Positions 1-5,720 of a stretch of 5,720 nt of DNA are shown here, in pieces (the stretch's first letter is position 1; every line of letters begins with the position of its first letter). Both the position numbers and the translations under genes were made by a program. This DNA is from Cytophagales bacterium (GTDB lineage Bacteria > Bacteroidota > Bacteroidia > Cytophagales > UBA9547). Below the pieces are notes generated by a model. That model ran no database searches. It saw only the letters and a list, made by a program, of their open reading frames with translations, and was not told where the DNA came from. The DNA is taken from contig DMUD01000031.1 in NCBI GenBank assembly GCA_003476475.1, positions 1 through 5,720 of the forward strand, read 5' to 3'.

Positions 1-1007
1 TCAAGTTGGAAGTGTTTTACAAAACCATTCGCACCTCGGTCGAATTCATCGCCTTTTTACACACCAATTTCGAGGCAAGGCACTTCAACTCTATTCAAAA
101 AGACGAACTTTTTATCACCAAAAGGTCATCCAACTTACAGAAAATCGAGAAAGAGTTTCTGTACTATACATTTCTGCCCGATGAATTGAAAGTGTTTTTC
201 CTAAAACCCATTCATCTCGAAAAGCATGCCGACTGGTATTCCTACAAATTGGAAAAACTGAACATTCCCGATGTTTCGATTCTGTGGCTGCACAGCTCCT
301 TTACTGCAAAAGATTTCGCGATGTTGCTCGACAAGCTTTTTTTGTTTTTGGAAAAAAGACCTACCAAGTCTGTGCCGAAAGAGGGACAGGAAAAAGTAAC
401 GACACAATTCTACATTAAAAAAGTAGCCGATAGAATTGCCGAACTGAAAGAAAAGACCGAATACAGCACTTTGGCCAACATTCTTAGAAATAGCACCTCA
501 TTCGGTTCTATCGACAACCTGTTTTCGCAATACCAATCAAAACTTTACCAGCTTTTGCAGTCGAAAAGCTACCATCCCACATTGGCCCTTAGCCATGGAG
601 ACTTGTGCGCCTCGAATATGTTGTACGACAAGCGCATCAGCATGCTGAAACTCATAGACCCACGAGGCGCCGATACGAAAGAAGAATTGTTTTTCGACTC
701 TTACTACGACCTGTGCAAGCTTTCACATTCTATTTTGGGCGACTACGACCTGATAAACAATGGTTTATTTGAACTTACATACAAAAGCAACATGCAAATA
801 GAAATAAAACTCGATACGCTGCCAAATAAGGAACTGTACCAAAAACAATTTCTTGACAAGCTGCGCCACTACCAGCTCGACTATGAGTTGGTGCGCATTT
901 TCGAAGTTTCACTATTCATTAGCATGTTGCCCTTGCACATCGACAACCCCAAAAAAGTCTTGGCTTTTGTACTGAACGCTGCCCAAATTTTAAACCAAAT
1001 AAAATGA
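1..1007 (+). CDS. APH/choline-kinase-like phosphotransferase, 5'-truncated by window edge
   Basis: The frame is open from the left edge, so the true start is probably outside. The first possible in-window start is a TTG at position 6, and residue numbers here count from it. The visible 333 residues look like an aminoglycoside-phosphotransferase/choline-kinase fold. An N-lobe stretch has ARHFNSI (24-30), then ITKRS with a candidate ATP-binding Lys39, and a candidate helix-C Glu50. The catalytic loop is HGDLCASN (197-204), with putative base Asp199 and Asn204. IDPRG (217-221) replaces the usual metal-binding D-x-D/DFG, with Asp218 as likely metal ligand. The HGDxxxSN plus IDPRG combination is one I associate with capsule/surface-polysaccharide proteins, where this domain often follows a sugar nucleotidyltransferase domain. 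If so, that domain would lie upstream of the window. The role is probably cytosolic phosphorylation of a sugar or alcohol precursor; the substrate is unknown. The stop overlaps the next gene's start by ATGA, implying translational coupling. Confidence 0.8.
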   Translation, partial: KLEVFYKTIRTSVEFIAFLHTNFEARHFNSIQKDELFITKRSSNLQKIEKEFLYYTFLPDELKVFFLKPIHLEKHADWYSYKLEKLNIPDVSILWLHSSFTAKDFAMLLDKLFLFLEKRPTKSVPKEGQEKVTTQFYIKKVADRIAELKEKTEYSTLANILRNSTSFGSIDNLFSQYQSKLYQLLQSKSYHPTLALSHGDLCASNMLYDKRISMLKLIDPRGADTKEELFFDSYYDLCKLSHSILGDYDLINNGLFELTYKSNMQIEIKLDTLPNKELYQKQFLDKLRHYQLDYELVRIFEVSLFISMLPLHIDNPKKVLAFVLNAAQILNQIK

Positions 1008-2578
1008 ACACAACTAAACTAAACCCACACATTTCCAACCTTTCATTTCATTATGCCTGCTATGCTTGCATATTGCTATTTTCTTTCATTCCGCTCTTTT
1101 TCAATTTGCCCTACCGCATTCATCTGGACTTGCCATACGAAGGTGCCTACCGCATGTACATTGGCCAAATGCCATTCAAAGATTTTGGCATTCCCTTTGG
1201 ATATGGTTTTTTCATTATTCCAACAGCTTTTTTTCATCTTTTTGGCCCCCATCTTACCTCTTTGCTTTACGCCCAAGCATTTTTGAACATGGTGTCTTGT
1301 TTGGCATTACTTAGCATTCTAACCTCGCTTCATTGCCGACGTGCCGTGGTATTTCTTTCAGTTTTTGTGTATTGTCTAAGCTATATTTTTATTTATTTCT
1401 GGCCTTGGCACACCCACACGGCTTATACCTATGGCTTAGTAGCCATTGCCTTTTTGCTGAAACTGAGAGAAGACACTTCCCAAGGCAAAACTTTGATGTT
1501 GACCACCTTCGCAGCCTTTTTTTCTTTCCTTTCCCTGTTTACCAAGCAGGATTACGGAGGGTTGAACCTCGCCTTTTGTGGAATTTTACTTTCACTTAAA
1601 GCATATTATGCGCGCAAATGGTGGCCAATGGCGAGTTTTGCCATTGCCTATTCGACCTTTGGTCTTGCTTTCATTTTCCCTCTTTTAAAGCATGATTTCG
1701 GGTATTGGTTCAACCACGGCCAAGCCCCACACACGGCAAGGCTTCATAAAAGCGATTTCCTAAACGAGCTATTTATGAGCGCCGACTGGGAAAAGTTCTA
1801 TTTGCTGATAATAGGCTGTGTAGTCATTTGGCAACTTAGCGAAAACAGAAAATACTTGAAAGAAAAGTCAAGCGTATTGTTGCTTTTGCTGTGCTTGGGT
1901 ATGATAGTGGAAGCCATTATAACCAAAGTAACCAGCCGCATGTCGACCGGGACTACTACTTATTACCATGCATTTGCGGTGGCCTATCTACTCCATTCGG
2001 TGGGCGACAAACTGAAGATTCACCAGCTTTCTCACCTTTTGCCCATTCTGGTATTGGTCATGCTTTGGTGGTCGCCCATGTATTGGAAATATGCCAGTCG
2101 AATGTTCCAAATAGGTCAAAGTCAAATTCCGCGCAAAGCGAAAGAAAGTAGCCAACAATTTGGCTGGGAAGTGTCCGAATTCAAAAGTTTGCAAAAAGTA
2201 AAAATACCCACTGCCACCATCGAAGGCATAAGACGGCTGAAAAAGATGGAAATGCTTGAAAAGGCCAAAAAACTAAACGTAATGAACATGTCCGAGCTCA
2301 CCTCACTGCCCTATGAGTTGGGCTATGTGCCACTGAAAAAGGTTCCACTTTGGTACGACTTGGGTGTTGCCATCTTTCCCAAACAAGTAACAGAAATATG
2401 TGGCAAAATAGCGAAAGAAGAATATGACCTTTTTCTTTTCGAAGTGGTGCCATCGTTAGATAATTTTTATCCCGAAGAGGTGAGAACTTGTTTGCAAAAC
2501 CACTACCAATTGAAAGATATTTTCTTGGCTCCACGCAAAGAAGAAGATTCCATTATCGAAGTGTACACAAGAAAATGA
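1004..2578 (+). CDS. Multi-pass membrane protein, GT-C-like glycosyltransferase (putative)
   Basis: This 524-residue protein has about eleven or twelve hydrophobic segments by eye, roughly at 18-35, 66-80, 85-108, 113-134, 140-153, 163-180, 186-200, 208-228, 264-278, 290-308, 318-333 and 343-360. A C-terminal soluble part of about 160 residues follows and is probably periplasmic. The first loop carries LDLPYEGAYRMYIGQMPFKD (41-60). Its acidic Asp42/Glu46 and the later Asp60 sit where GT-C enzymes (ArnT, PMT, oligosaccharyltransferase-like) keep the catalytic acidic loop after TM1. A TKQDYGG motif (180-186) lies between membrane segments. The expected role is transfer of a sugar from a polyprenyl-phosphate donor on the outer face of the inner membrane; donor and acceptor are unknown. 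The start is the ATG in the ATGA overlap with the kinase-like gene. The stop overlaps the GT2 start the same way. No sequencing break is seen. It could instead be a glycan-related membrane protein without transferase activity. Confidence 0.75.
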   Translation: MNTTKLNPHISNLSFHYACYACILLFSFIPLFFNLPYRIHLDLPYEGAYRMYIGQMPFKDFGIPFGYGFFIIPTAFFHLFGPHLTSLLYAQAFLNMVSCLALLSILTSLHCRRAVVFLSVFVYCLSYIFIYFWPWHTHTAYTYGLVAIAFLLKLREDTSQGKTLMLTTFAAFFSFLSLFTKQDYGGLNLAFCGILLSLKAYYARKWWPMASFAIAYSTFGLAFIFPLLKHDFGYWFNHGQAPHTARLHKSDFLNELFMSADWEKFYLLIIGCVVIWQLSENRKYLKEKSSVLLLLLCLGMIVEAIITKVTSRMSTGTTTYYHAFAVAYLLHSVGDKLKIHQLSHLLPILVLVMLWWSPMYWKYASRMFQIGQSQIPRKAKESSQQFGWEVSEFKSLQKVKIPTATIEGIRRLKKMEMLEKAKKLNVMNMSELTSLPYELGYVPLKKVPLWYDLGVAIFPKQVTEICGKIAKEEYDLFLFEVVPSLDNFYPEEVRTCLQNHYQLKDIFLAPRKEEDSIIEVYTRK

Positions 2579-3318
2579 AAGCCCTTTCTTTAGTTATTCC
2601 CTGCTACAACGAAGCACTAAACATCCCGCTCATTGCCAAGAAATGTGAAGAGATGGTGCCAGAAGGCTTGAACATGGAAATTGTTTTGGTAAACAACGGC
2701 TCGACCGACCAAACCGCCGATGCCATTCGTAATGTGGAAAAAAAAAGGCCCGATTTATTTGTGTGTTGCCACATAGTAAAAAACATAGGCTACGGCCATG
2801 GCATTTTGACTGGCTTAAAAATAGCAAAAGGCCAAGTGTTGGCTTGGACTCACGCCGACATGCAAACCGACCCAAAAGACGTGATAAAAGCCTACGAACT
2901 TTACCTAAGCCAACACGACCAAAGTGTTTTGGTTAAAGGCCAACGAACCAATAGGGCTTTCGTGCCAAACCTTTTTACATGTGGAATGGGAATAATTGCT
3001 TCTATGGCGCTAGGCGAAAAACTGCACGACATTGGCGCACAACCCAAACTGTTTAGCAAATATTTTTACAAACAGCACTTGGCCAATAAAGGTCCTAACG
3101 ATTTCTCTCTCGACCTATATGCCATGTACTGCGCCCAAAAGTTTGGAAGCATTGTCACTTTTCCCGTTTATTTCAAAAAACGTGCCTTTGGCGAGGCCAA
3201 AGGCGGTGGCAGTGTAAAAACCCGACTAAAAGTAACCATGCGAGTTTTGGATTTTATATTCAAATTGCGCAAAAAAATAAAAATCGAAAAATTTGCCCGA
3301 AGCCCACAAATGCGATAA
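2575..3318 (+). CDS. Family 2 glycosyltransferase (polyprenyl-phosphate sugar synthase-like)
   Basis: This is a 247-residue soluble GT-A-fold glycosyltransferase. The N terminus has the family signature LVIPCYNEALNIP (6-18). The nucleotide-binding strand IVLVNNGSTDQT (36-47) follows, then NIGYGHGILTGLKIAKG (70-86). The metal-binding region reads WTHADMQTDP (91-100), with His93-Ala-Asp95 in place of the common D-x-D, and Asp99 nearby. KGQR (121-124) and a later NDFSLDLY (175-182) complete the pattern. It resembles dolichyl/polyprenyl-phosphate-mannose-synthase-type GT2 enzymes. No C-terminal membrane helices are present; instead there is a basic tail (RKKIKIEKFARSPQMR), so it probably docks peripherally on the inner membrane. 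The ATG at 2575 was chosen because it forms an ATGA overlap with the upstream stop. An in-frame ATG at 2488 would cost a 91-base overlap and add residues unlike the family. It may load the lipid carrier used by the adjacent GT-C protein (inference). Confidence 0.9.
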   Translation: MKALSLVIPCYNEALNIPLIAKKCEEMVPEGLNMEIVLVNNGSTDQTADAIRNVEKKRPDLFVCCHIVKNIGYGHGILTGLKIAKGQVLAWTHADMQTDPKDVIKAYELYLSQHDQSVLVKGQRTNRAFVPNLFTCGMGIIASMALGEKLHDIGAQPKLFSKYFYKQHLANKGPNDFSLDLYAMYCAQKFGSIVTFPVYFKKRAFGEAKGGGSVKTRLKVTMRVLDFIFKLRKKIKIEKFARSPQMR

Positions 3319-4114
3319 TGAAAATAGCAATTTCTGCGATTTTTTAGACTGGGCTCTTTCCTTTTCGCCTTTGGCCAATGTGCAACACCATACGGTTTCT
3401 TTCGGTGAACAACTCAAGGTTCATTTTATGTTCATTTCTTCCGAAACCCATTTTTCAGCCGAATTAGGCGAAAGAGAATTGATTCTTTGGGAAGACATTT
3501 GGTTGCAAAAAAAGGAACTGGTAAAAGCAAGAATAGCCGCGCTGCTTGGCAAAACCAAAAAAATATATGCCAGAAACACGAACATAATTGCTTTGGATAA
3601 AACGCACGCCGCTTCTTTTTTGAACGAAAACCATTTGATGGGCTTCGCCACGGCAAAATACAAAGTAGGGCTCGCCTACAAAGGCATTTTGGTGGCCGTT
3701 GCCTTGTTTAGTTCTATGAAAAAATATTATCGTAATGGCGTGCTCTTCCATTCAGCAGAGCTTGTTCGATTTGCCAATATGAAAGGGATACACGTACAGG
3801 GTGGCCTTAGCAAGCTACTCGATTATTTCATTGCCGAAAGAAAACCCGACGACATCATGACCTATGCGGACAAAGAATGGACGGTGGGCAACACCTACAA
3901 AAAACTCGGATTCAAAAAGGTAGATGTAAGCCCTCCTATCATGTTTTGGGTACACCCACAACAACTGAATCGTTTGTCTTGGCAAGAAGTAGAGAAACTT
4001 TTTGCCCCAAAACAGCCTCTTACAAATAAGGAGTTGGAAAACTATTTACTTGAAAAAGGCTATCGCCAAATCTTCAACCAGGGGAATGACAAATACCTTT
4101 TACTACTCAAATAA
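3293..4114 (+). CDS. GNAT-like protein related to the C-terminal module of phage homing-endonuclease-like proteins; 5' end uncertain
   Basis: The coordinates follow the open frame from a TTG at 3293, giving 273 residues. The real start is doubtful (see the 3318 entry); the first in-frame ATG is at 3429. Visible blocks, numbered from the TTG: WEDIWLQKKELVKARI (66-81), IYARN (91-95), SFLNENHLMG (108-117), KVGLAYKGILVAVALFS (124-140), SAELVRF (154-160), VQGGLSKLLDYF (168-179), MTYADKEWTVGNTYKKLGF (189-207), and a C-terminal GYRQIFNQGNDKYL (256-269). The strand/helix order and the VxGGxxKLL and GNxYKKLGF blocks suggest a GNAT-type acyltransferase fold. The whole series resembles, from memory, the C-terminal part of phage proteins annotated as homing-endonuclease-like or hypothetical. 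No nuclease domain precedes it here. The substrate and function are unknown. It sits last in the glycan gene block, directly before a terminator, so it is probably cotranscribed with the glycosyltransferases. Confidence 0.7.
   Translation: MPEAHKCDNENSNFCDFLDWALSFSPLANVQHHTVSFGEQLKVHFMFISSETHFSAELGERELILWEDIWLQKKELVKARIAALLGKTKKIYARNTNIIALDKTHAASFLNENHLMGFATAKYKVGLAYKGILVAVALFSSMKKYYRNGVLFHSAELVRFANMKGIHVQGGLSKLLDYFIAERKPDDIMTYADKEWTVGNTYKKLGFKKVDVSPPIMFWVHPQQLNRLSWQEVEKLFAPKQPLTNKELENYLLEKGYRQIFNQGNDKYLLLLK
3318..3347 (+). other. Probable original start of the GNAT-like gene, with frame disruption at a T6 run
   Basis: An ATG at 3318 shares one base with the TAA of the GT2 gene (TAATG), matching the tight junctions of this block. 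It reads nine codons (MKIAISAIF) and hits TAG at 3345-3347. The long GNAT-like frame is the -1 frame, and the two meet at a run of six T (3340-3345). Moving to the -1 frame at the TTT codon continues as LDWALSFSP and on into the long protein. The conventional in-frame alternatives are TTG 3293 (inside the GT2 gene), TTG 3371, GTG 3380 and ATG 3429. The last would lose the segment ahead of MFISSETHF. I cannot tell a natural mutation from an assembly error or programmed slippage. Confidence 0.5.
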
Positions 4115-4117
4115 GCA

Positions 4118-4148
4118 AAAAAAGACCCAACATGGTCGGGTCTTTTTT
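4118..4148 (+). terminator. Rho-independent terminator closing the four-gene block
   Basis: Three bases after the TAA of the GNAT-like gene, AAAAAAGACCC (4118-4128) pairs perfectly with GGGTCTTTTTT (4138-4148) around a nine-base loop. The GC core is GACCC/GGGTC and the descending arm ends in six T. The upstream A-tract could make it work on the opposite strand too, but no convergent gene is visible. A competing short pairing, GACC (4124-4127) with GGTC (4134-4137), exists inside it. Confidence 0.9.
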
Positions 4149-4319
4149 ACAATGCTAAATGCAGCTTTTGTTTACAGGTTGGTCAATTTTTTGAAAACCA
4201 TTTCCTTATAGATTACTTTTTCATCCGAAACGTTGCCAAGACCAAAAGAAAAAAGCAAGCTAATGTATATAGGCAACAGCCGTTAAAATGCCGATATTGC
4301 ATGCAGTTTTTTCAAAAGC
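4149..4319. other. Intergenic gap with no confident promoter
   Basis: These 171 bases separate the terminator from the ArnT-like gene and should hold its promoter. I looked for the Bacteroidota-type pair (TTTG about 20 bases ahead of TAnnTTTG) and found only partial matches. TTTG at 4190-4193 is followed by TAGATTAC at 4209-4216 at a spacing of 15, which is shorter than expected. A TATATAGG-like stretch occurs at 4266-4273. No RNA gene, repeat array or small ORF stands out. The bases ahead of the ATG (TTTTTTCAAAAGC) carry no Shine-Dalgarno motif. Confidence 0.5.
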
Positions 4320-5720
4320 ATGAAAAAAAATTTTGACATTATCTATGTTTTTATCGCCGTGGCAGGCATTTCGCTGTTTGTTCCGTTTTTGGGTTCAGCA
4401 CATTTGTTCGACTGGGACGAGGTGAATTTTGCCGAGTGCGCGCGCGAAATGCTTATCACAAAAGATTATTCCCGCGTTTACATCGACTTTCAACCATTTT
4501 GGGAAAAACCACCCATGTTTTTTTGGCTTCAAAGCACCGCCATGCGAGTGTTTGGCGTAAACGAATTTGCGGCACGTTTCCCCAATGCGCTTTGTGGCGT
4601 GGCCACTTTGCTCATTTTGTATGCCATTGGCAAAAAACTCTTCCACCAAAAATTCGGCATTTTGTGGACTTTGGCATATGCCGGTTCTTTTTTCCCCAAT
4701 ATGTATTTCAAATCGGGCATTATCGACCCTTGGTTCAATCTTTTTATCTTTTTATCGCTGTACTTTTTTATCCTGTATTCTTGGAAAAGAAACCATTTTG
4801 AAAAACCCTCGCTCGGTCAGGGACTTTTTTACTACGCTGCCCTTTCGGGTGTTTTCATGGGCTTGGCTATTCTGATGAAAGGACAGGTGGCTTTTGTGCT
4901 TTTTTGCCTCAGTTTGGGTGTGTACTTTTTGTACAATCGTTTCAAACTTTTTTTCAGTGTAGTGCATGTGTTTTGGTATTTGTTGGTCACTTTTTTGGTA
5001 ACCCTTACTTGGTATGGCTACGAGACCGCCAAAAACGGCACTTGGTTTATTGCTGAGTTTATTCAATACCAGTACCGATTGTTTTCAACCCACGACGCCG
5101 GACAAGAAGGTTTTCCGGGCTATCATTATGTGGTTATTTTACTAGGGTGCTTTCCTGCTTCGGTACTTGCCTTACCCTCTTTTTTCAGAAAAACTCAAGA
5201 AAAACCACCCGAAAAAGATTTTAGAATATGGATGATAATTCTTTTTTGGGTAGTAACGGTACTTTTCAGTGTGGTGAAATCGCGCATCATACACTACTCG
5301 TCCTTGGCTTGGTTTCCAGTCACTTTTTTGGCGGCCTACACGGTTTACAACCTTATCGAAGGACGCAACGACTGGAAGCGCTATGTCGGGATTATGGTGG
5401 GTTTTCTTGGCTACCTCATTGCCCTCCTTTTGGCCGTGTTCCCTTTTGTGGCCCTGAATATCAAAAAAATAATTCCGTATGTAGAAGATGTTTTTGCTCA
5501 GGCCAATATGGAGGCCGATGTGCCTTGGACTGGCTTTGAAAGCCTGATAGGAATTGCTTTTGCGGTATTTGTGTTTTGGGGTCTAAAATGGTTTAAAAAT
5601 GGCAAGCCGTATCAAGCGGCTTTTGCATTATTCGGTGGCACGGGTCTCACCATTTTTTTGGCTAGCGCCGGGATAGTGACTCAAATAAAGGGCTACTCGC
5701 AACAACCGGTTATTGAGATT
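4320..5720 (+). CDS. ArnT/PMT-family (GT-C) glycosyltransferase, 3'-truncated by window edge
   Basis: The frame is open from ATG 4320 to the last base: 467 residues with no stop, so the C terminus is missing. The N terminus is a first membrane helix (about 6-28), followed by the acidic loop FDWDEVNFAECAREML (30-45). Asp33/Glu34 there are the expected metal/catalytic acids of the ArnT/PMT family. Next come FWEKPPMFFWLQ (60-71) and FGVNEFAARFPNAL (78-91), both hallmark segments of the PMT_2/ArnT group. A second loop has IIDPWFN (134-140). KSRIIHYSSLAWFP (320-333) matches the conserved K-[ST]-[KR]-xxxY/H-Y region before a late helix. Around ten further hydrophobic segments follow the first. It should transfer a sugar or aminosugar from undecaprenyl phosphate to a lipid or glycan (lipid A, O-antigen or protein) on the periplasmic face. 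The acceptor cannot be read from sequence. It lies beyond the terminator and so is probably a separate transcription unit. An eight-A run (4323-4330) falls just after the start codon. Confidence 0.9.
   Translation, partial: MKKNFDIIYVFIAVAGISLFVPFLGSAHLFDWDEVNFAECAREMLITKDYSRVYIDFQPFWEKPPMFFWLQSTAMRVFGVNEFAARFPNALCGVATLLILYAIGKKLFHQKFGILWTLAYAGSFFPNMYFKSGIIDPWFNLFIFLSLYFFILYSWKRNHFEKPSLGQGLFYYAALSGVFMGLAILMKGQVAFVLFCLSLGVYFLYNRFKLFFSVVHVFWYLLVTFLVTLTWYGYETAKNGTWFIAEFIQYQYRLFSTHDAGQEGFPGYHYVVILLGCFPASVLALPSFFRKTQEKPPEKDFRIWMIILFWVVTVLFSVVKSRIIHYSSLAWFPVTFLAAYTVYNLIEGRNDWKRYVGIMVGFLGYLIALLLAVFPFVALNIKKIIPYVEDVFAQANMEADVPWTGFESLIGIAFAVFVFWGLKWFKNGKPYQAAFALFGGTGLTIFLASAGIVTQIKGYSQQPVIEI

Noticed and set aside
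1053..2534. Short open frames in other frames and on the minus strand across the membrane-protein gene
   Set aside because: They are antisense or off-frame readings of hydrophobic, low-stop coding sequence and carry no motifs.
2488..2574. Upstream ATG extending the GT2 frame by 29 residues
   Set aside because: The extension overlaps the GT-C-like coding region and precedes the standard GT2 N terminus. The ATGA overlap at 2575 is the better start.
4190..4216. Possible Bacteroidota promoter TTTG ... TAGATTAC
   Set aside because: The spacing is too short (15 bases) and the -7 element lacks TTTG, so I did not list it as a promoter.
4299..4322. Inverted repeat GCATGC...GCATG flanking the start of the ArnT-like gene, including a TGCATGCA palindrome at 4298-4305
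   Set aside because: The arms pair over only five bases with a 13-base spacer. That is within chance expectation, and no second copy suggests an operator.
4395..5066. Several open frames on the minus strand and in other frames across the ArnT-like gene
   Set aside because: They lie wholly within a gene with clear family motifs, show no recognisable domains, and are rich in residues typical of shadow translation.
1..5720. CRISPR arrays, tRNA/rRNA genes, insertion sequences, attachment sites
   Set aside because: I saw no regularly spaced repeats, cloverleaf-like segments, transposase motifs or terminal inverted repeats by eye.

Overview
The window looks like part of a cell-surface glycan gene region from a member of the Bacteroidota. 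The taxonomic inference rests on moderate AT-richness, A-rich start contexts with no Shine-Dalgarno motif at any of the junctions, and protein styles (a ArnT-like transferase with a KSR..HY motif; a GT-C protein with a DxPYEGxY-type motif) that I associate with that phylum. No marker gene fixes the genus. All real genes lie on the + strand and coding density is high.

Region 1 (1-4114) is a tightly packed block of four genes. It starts with the 3' part of an APH/choline-kinase-like sugar or alcohol phosphotransferase that is cut by the left edge. This overlaps by ATGA (1004-1007) with a 524-residue multi-pass membrane protein resembling GT-C glycosyltransferases. That in turn overlaps by ATGA (2575-2578) with a 247-residue cytosolic GT2 glycosyltransferase of the polyprenyl-phosphate-sugar-synthase type. 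The fourth gene follows with a TAATG-type junction at 3316-3320. It encodes a protein resembling the GNAT-like C-terminal module of phage proteins often labelled homing-endonuclease-like. Its natural-looking ATG leads into a stop after nine codons, and the long open frame lies one base away, across a run of six T. This is either a frameshift, an assembly error or a recoding site. A strong intrinsic terminator at 4118-4148 closes the block.

Region 2 (4149-4319) is a 171-base intergenic gap with no convincing promoter motif. Region 3 (4320 to the right edge) is an ArnT/PMT-type GT-C glycosyltransferase, open for 467 codons and cut by the window end.

A reasonable model, which is inference, is as follows. 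The kinase-like protein prepares or activates a sugar or alcohol precursor. The GT2 enzyme loads a sugar onto polyprenyl phosphate on the cytosolic face. The GT-C membrane proteins use lipid-linked sugars on the outer face of the inner membrane to decorate a lipid or glycan. The fourth gene has no evident glycan role and is the most puzzling member.
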